Origin: CAYFSS01 sp964345975
Lineage (GTDB): Bacteria; Bacillota; Clostridia; Saccharofermentanales; Fastidiosipilaceae
Length of the DNA: 10,344 nucleotides
Direction: 5' to 3'
Assembly (NCBI GenBank): GCA_964345975.1
Contig: CAYFSS010000036.1
Span: 1 to 10,344 of the forward strand
Part shown: one piece after another, positions 7,593 through 10,344 of the stretch
How the letters are laid out: every line of letters starts with the position of its first letter
Numbering within the stretch: the first letter of the stretch is position 1
Program-made: the position numbers and the translations under genes
Notes under the pieces: generated by a model
What the model was told of the DNA's origin: nothing
Databases searched by the model: none
The model's input: the letters and a program-made list of their open reading frames with translations, nothing else

Positions 7593-8866
7593 ATGTCACT
7601 TAATCAGGGTTTCCTTGAAAAAACGTTCAAACTCAGTGCTAACAAGACGGATGCGAAAACCGAAGTCATTGGTGGACTTACGACGTTCATGACCATGGCC
7701 TATATCTTGGCTGTCAACCCGCTAATCCTGTCATCGGCAGGTATGGACTTTAATGCTGTCTTCACCGCGACAGCGCTCTCCTCAGCGGTTGCTACGCTCC
7801 TCATGGCCTTCCTCGCAAACTATCCGTTTGCCCTGGCTCCCGGCATGGGACTCAACGCTTTCTTTGCCTTCACAGTAGTTCAACGCATGGGCTATAGTTG
7901 GCAGTTTGCCCTGACAGCGGTTCTTATCGAAGGATTATTCTTCATCCTCTTATCTGTTGTGGGCGTGCGCGAAGCGATTTTCAACTCCATACCGCAGAAC
8001 TTGAAGAAAGGTGTTTCGGTCGGTATCGGTCTCTTCATCGCTTTCATCGGTTTGTCGAATGCCGGGATCATCAATAGTGAAGGTGACGTTCTCCTTCAGC
8101 TTGGGAATATTACCCAAGGTGCCCCGCTCCTTGCACTCATCGGTGTCGTCATCACAGGAATTCTTCTGGCTTTCAAAGTGAAAGGTGCTCTTCTTTTTGG
8201 AATCATCGCAACGACCATCATCGGGATCCCCATGGGTGTCACATCCGCGCCTACCGGAATTGCCTCACTGCCTCCTTCTTTGGCACCTACGTTCATGAAG
8301 TTTGATTTCTCACAGGTGCTCTCTTGGGACATGGCTGTCGTCGTCATTTCCTTCCTCTTCGTCGACCTCTTCGATACCCTTGGAACCCTCATCGGTGTCG
8401 CTTCGAAAACGGATATGCTCGATGAAGAAGGTCAACTCCCCAGAGGCAAGCAAGCCCTCTTGGCAGATGCTATTGGCACGACGTGTGGTGCCGTTACGGG
8501 GGCTTCGACCATAACCANNNNNNNNNNTTAGCCTCCGTCGTCACCGCAATCTGCTTCTTCCTTGCGCTCTTCTTCTCTCCGATCATTGCCATCATCCCTT
8601 CAGCTGCAACCGCTCCTGCTCTCATCCTCGTGGGTCTCTTCATGCTCTCACCCATCCTCGAGATTGACCTCACAGATTACACGGAGTCTATCCCGGTCTT
8701 CCTGACCCTCCTCATGATGCCCGCAGCACAGTCCATTGCAGATGGTATCGCTTTCGGTATGATTTCTTATGTCCTCCTCAAACTCTTCTCAGGCCGCTAT
8801 AAGGAAATATCCATCACCATGTACATCCTCACCCTGATCTTTGCTTTGAAATACGTCTTCCTCTAA
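7593..8866 (+). CDS. NCS2-family purine permease (AzgA type), interrupted by an assembly gap
   Basis: Probable proton-coupled uptake of adenine, guanine or hypoxanthine at the cell membrane, as for B. subtilis PbuG/PbuO and E. coli AzgA-like permeases; exact substrate unknown. Seen: GGLTTFMTMAYI (27-38), APGMGLNAFFAF (82-93), many hydrophobic segments and FLFVDLFDTLGTLIGVA (254-270), a family hallmark. The N-terminal part ends at GASTIT (residue 308). After the 10-N gap the protein resumes with LASVVTAICFF and ends at 8866. The family normally has about 15-16 residues here (a Y-[IV]-E-S-A-x-G-V...GGRTG stretch). About 47 bases are therefore missing, where 10 N are shown, and total length would be near 436 residues. 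The frame break is thus an assembly artefact. GGAGG at 7584-7588 supports the ATG. It is divergent from speD, and no purine riboswitch is recognisable in the 134-bp leader region. Confidence 0.88.
8518..8527. other. assembly gap of 10 N, underestimated
   Basis: The run splits the conserved core of the purine permease. Codon 309 begins with the a at 8517 and the downstream frame begins at 8528, so the true gap must be congruent to 2 modulo 3, whereas 10 is congruent to 1. Family conservation suggests about 47 missing bases. Confidence 0.85.
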
Positions 8867-8908
8867 ACCTGAGAACAGCGTCATCGTTTGCAAACCCGAT
8901 CTTGCTTA

Positions 8909-9270
8909 TGTAGTGAACCCCAAAATCCGGACACCCGGATGGAGGGGTTTAACTTATGTCTAAATATAGTTTAGAAATTAAGCTACAAGTGGTGAAAGAC
9001 TATCACAGTGGTGACCATGGAGGAGCTGACCGCTTAGCTGCTCGATATGGCATTCCTAAGAAAACCATACAGAACTGGATTCAATGGCATCGTTTTAATG
9101 GTATTGCTGGTCTTCGTAAGAAAGGAAAATACAACAAATACTCTGGCGAGTTCAAGCTTTCCGTCATAAGATACAAAGTAGATCATCAATGTTCTTTTCG
9201 CGAAGCAGCAGAACAATTCAACCTCCCCAATGCAAGCATGGTTTATCGATGGAGCAAACGTTATGGCGCT
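8909..9270 (+). mobile_element. truncated IS3-family (IS150-like) insertion sequence, left end only
   Basis: The left terminal sequence tgtagtgaaccccaaaatcc starts at 8909 with the TG and CCCC pattern of IS150-group ends. OrfA follows from 8956. The rest of orfA, the DDE transposase orfB and the right inverted repeat are absent. The element stops at about 9260-9270, where sugar-permease coding sequence begins. It lies 42 bp after the purine permease stop. No target duplication can be tested because the right end is missing. Confidence 0.75.
8956..9270 (+). pseudogene. IS3-family transposase OrfA, 3'-truncated
   Basis: The N-terminal ~104 residues carry two helix-turn-helix units typical of the IS150-group OrfA, the protein that binds the element ends. 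The first is LAARYGIPKKTIQNWIQWH (27-45) and the second is REAAEQFNLP-x-x-SMVYRWSKRYG (from about residue 82). Complete OrfA proteins of this group are about 170-220 residues. Here the OrfA-like sequence ends at KRYG. The frame continues to 9324 only as an out-of-frame reading of permease DNA (HRRRTCTGDE and onward). GGAGG at 8941-8945 precedes the ATG. Without OrfB this copy cannot transpose by itself. Confidence 0.8.
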
Positions 9271-9448
9271 CACCGGCGGCGGACCTGTACGGGCGACGAA
9301 GTTCATTGTTCAGCTGATCTATGACACGGCGTTTGTCGACACACGCTTAGGTTATGCATCGGCCATTTCATTTTTGCTCTTCATCATCGTAGCGCTCATA
9401 ACAACCGTACAATTTGCCCTTGGCGAAGGGGGGACCCAACATGATTAG
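9260..9448 (+). pseudogene. MalF-type sugar ABC transporter permease, C-terminal remnant
   Basis: From about 9260, frame 2 reads VMALTGGGPVRATKFIVQLI, then a Tyr/Asp/Phe-rich segment and GYASAISFLLFIIVAL. This is the C-terminal signature of CUT1-family (MalF/UgpA-like) permeases: the TGGGP loop, an A-T-x-x-I/L-V stretch, and the final membrane helix after GYASA. About 230 upstream residues, including the EAA loop, are missing, and IS orfA sequence takes their place. It overlaps the next gene by 8 nt, as is common for malF-malG pairs. If the junction is an assembly error, the real gene may be intact elsewhere in the genome. Confidence 0.85.
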
Positions 9449-10271
9449 TTCCACAAAAAAGCCCACACATCTCCTCGTCTATCTCGCCCTAGCTTTCTTC
9501 GCAGTGGTCTATCTATTTCCGGTTGCCTGGATCTTCTTATCCTCAATCAAGCCGGGTCGAGAGCTCTTTCTTTGGCCCCCAAGATTATTTCCCGAGAATC
9601 CAACCTGGGAAAACTATACGGAGGCCTTTGCCAGAGGTGACTTCACTCAATATATTTCCAACTCGTTATTTGTCGCGATCACCAGTACGATTCTCACCGT
9701 CATCATTAATTTGATGTGCGGCTATGCTTTTGCAAAGTATCGTTTTGTGGGGAGCAGAACCCTCTTTCTCTTCTTCATCTCCACGCTCATGTTGCCGCTC
9801 GAAGTCATCATGATCCCCATCTTCCGCGTGGTGAATATGTTAGGTCTCTATAACTCCTTCATTGGGGTCATCGTTCCCCCGGCTGCTACCCCTACCGGGG
9901 TCTTCATCGCAAGGCAGTTCTTCATGAGCGTTCCCAATGAATTGATGGAGGCAGCTCGCATCGACGGGGCGGGGGAAACCATGATCTTTACGAGGATTAT
10001 GATCCCTATCGCAAAACCGATTATCTCGACGCTTGCCATATTCTCCTTTATGTGGCGCTGGAATGATTATCTTTGGCCACTGTTGGTGCTCCGTGATAAT
10101 CAGAAATTCACGCTTCAGCTAGCACTACAGAATTTTAACGGTCAATACTCGGTTGACTGGTCAAGCCTACTGTCCATGTCCGTGATTTCCATGATCCCCG
10201 TGCTCATTATCTTCCTGATCTTCCAACGCCAGTTTGTGGAAGGTTTGGCGACCTCCGGTTTGAAGGACTAG
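9441..10271 (+). CDS. MalG-type sugar ABC transporter permease (CUT1 family)
   Basis: Inner-membrane component of a carbohydrate or oligosaccharide importer that would pair with the MalF-type subunit, an external lipoprotein and an ATPase, none of them complete here. The 276-residue length is typical. Visible features are an N-terminal helix (about 10-35), the periplasmic-loop style W-x-N-Y (56-59), NSLFVAITST (74-83), the EAA loop EAARIDGAGETMIFTRIMIP (170-189) that contacts the ATPase, FMWRWNDYLWPL (203-214) and a last helix near 247-263. The start at 9441 is preferred over an in-frame ATG at 9414 because AAGGGGGG lies seven bases upstream and the protein then has normal length. ATGATTAG overlaps the preceding stop by 8 nt. 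The substrate cannot be told. Confidence 0.92.
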   Translation: MISSTKKPTHLLVYLALAFFAVVYLFPVAWIFLSSIKPGRELFLWPPRLFPENPTWENYTEAFARGDFTQYISNSLFVAITSTILTVIINLMCGYAFAKYRFVGSRTLFLFFISTLMLPLEVIMIPIFRVVNMLGLYNSFIGVIVPPAATPTGVFIARQFFMSVPNELMEAARIDGAGETMIFTRIMIPIAKPIISTLAIFSFMWRWNDYLWPLLVLRDNQKFTLQLALQNFNGQYSVDWSSLLSMSVISMIPVLIIFLIFQRQFVEGLATSGLKD

Positions 10272-10313
10272 ATTGATATAAGGACTAGAATGATTAAGAA
10301 CTAGATTGATCAT
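10264..10313 (+). repeat. three imperfect 16-17 bp tandem copies spanning the malG-like stop
   Basis: The copies are aggactagattgatata (10264-10280), aggactagaatgatta (10281-10296) and agaactagattgatcat (10297-10313). The first includes the last codon and stop of the permease gene, so the 3' end of the gene appears to have been triplicated by slippage. The remaining 31 bases hold an ATG at 10328 that could open another gene, too short to judge and with no clear ribosome binding site. Confidence 0.7.
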
Positions 10314-10344
10314 AGAAGTCTATCGTGATGGACCGTTTCGATCC

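Noticed and set aside
8867..8908. Terminator after the purine permease
   Set aside because: Only a 4-bp gcaa/ttgc stem with no T run is present, which is too weak to call. The IS may have separated the gene from its original terminator.
9230..9259. ATG at 9230 as a genuine start for the MalF remnant
   Set aside because: This ATG lies within OrfA coding sequence (frame-shifted). The first residues do not resemble a permease N-terminus and simply read IS DNA in another frame.
9414..9440. Upstream ATG at 9414 as the MalG-type start
   Set aside because: It would add nine residues translated from malF coding DNA and lacks a good ribosome binding site. The ATG at 9441 has a G-rich site at proper spacing.

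Overview
The window looks like a piece of a Gram-positive (Bacillota, probably clostridial) genome assembled from short reads. Three things support this: a MucBP-repeat surface protein, strong GGAGG-type ribosome binding sites, and a Bacillus-type (aspartate-aminotransferase-fold) arginine decarboxylase with matching speE-speB. Two N runs (2746-2845 and 8518-8527) mark scaffold joins. Finer taxonomy cannot be read from the sequence.

Layout. (1) 1-2983, + strand: the 3' part of a very long surface-protein gene. It has ten MucBP-like repeats of about 71-83 residues, one membrane helix and a highly acidic Asp/Ser/Pro tail interrupted by the 100-N gap. (2) 3008-3036: a strong hairpin between convergent genes, probably a shared terminator. 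(3) 7458 down to 3122, - strand: a four-gene polyamine cluster in the order speD, speA, speE, speB. (4) 7593-8866, + strand, divergent from speD: an AzgA-type NCS2 purine permease, split by a 10-N gap that is too short and breaks the frame. (5) 8909 to about 9270: the left end and about 60% of orfA of an IS3-family (IS150-like) element. It runs directly, with no right end, into (6) about 9260-9448, the last ~60 codons of a MalF-type sugar ABC permease, and 9441-10271, a complete MalG-type partner. The window ends just after a small triplicated sequence that includes the malG-like stop codon.

How the genes work together. The polyamine cluster encodes a complete arginine-to-spermidine route. 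SpeA makes agmatine from arginine, SpeB hydrolyses agmatine to putrescine and urea, SpeD makes decarboxylated S-adenosylmethionine, and SpeE joins the aminopropyl group to putrescine. A 14-nt overlap (speD/speA) and a 1-nt gap with an embedded ribosome binding site (speE/speB) suggest translational coupling. The purine permease and sugar transporter are separate units.

No clearly new biological system is visible. Most worth checking are the surface protein's unusual C-terminus (degenerate sorting-like motif, then helix, then a long acidic tail), the low-complexity N-terminal extension of SpeA, and the IS/ABC-permease junction, which is either a real deletion or a chimeric assembly join.
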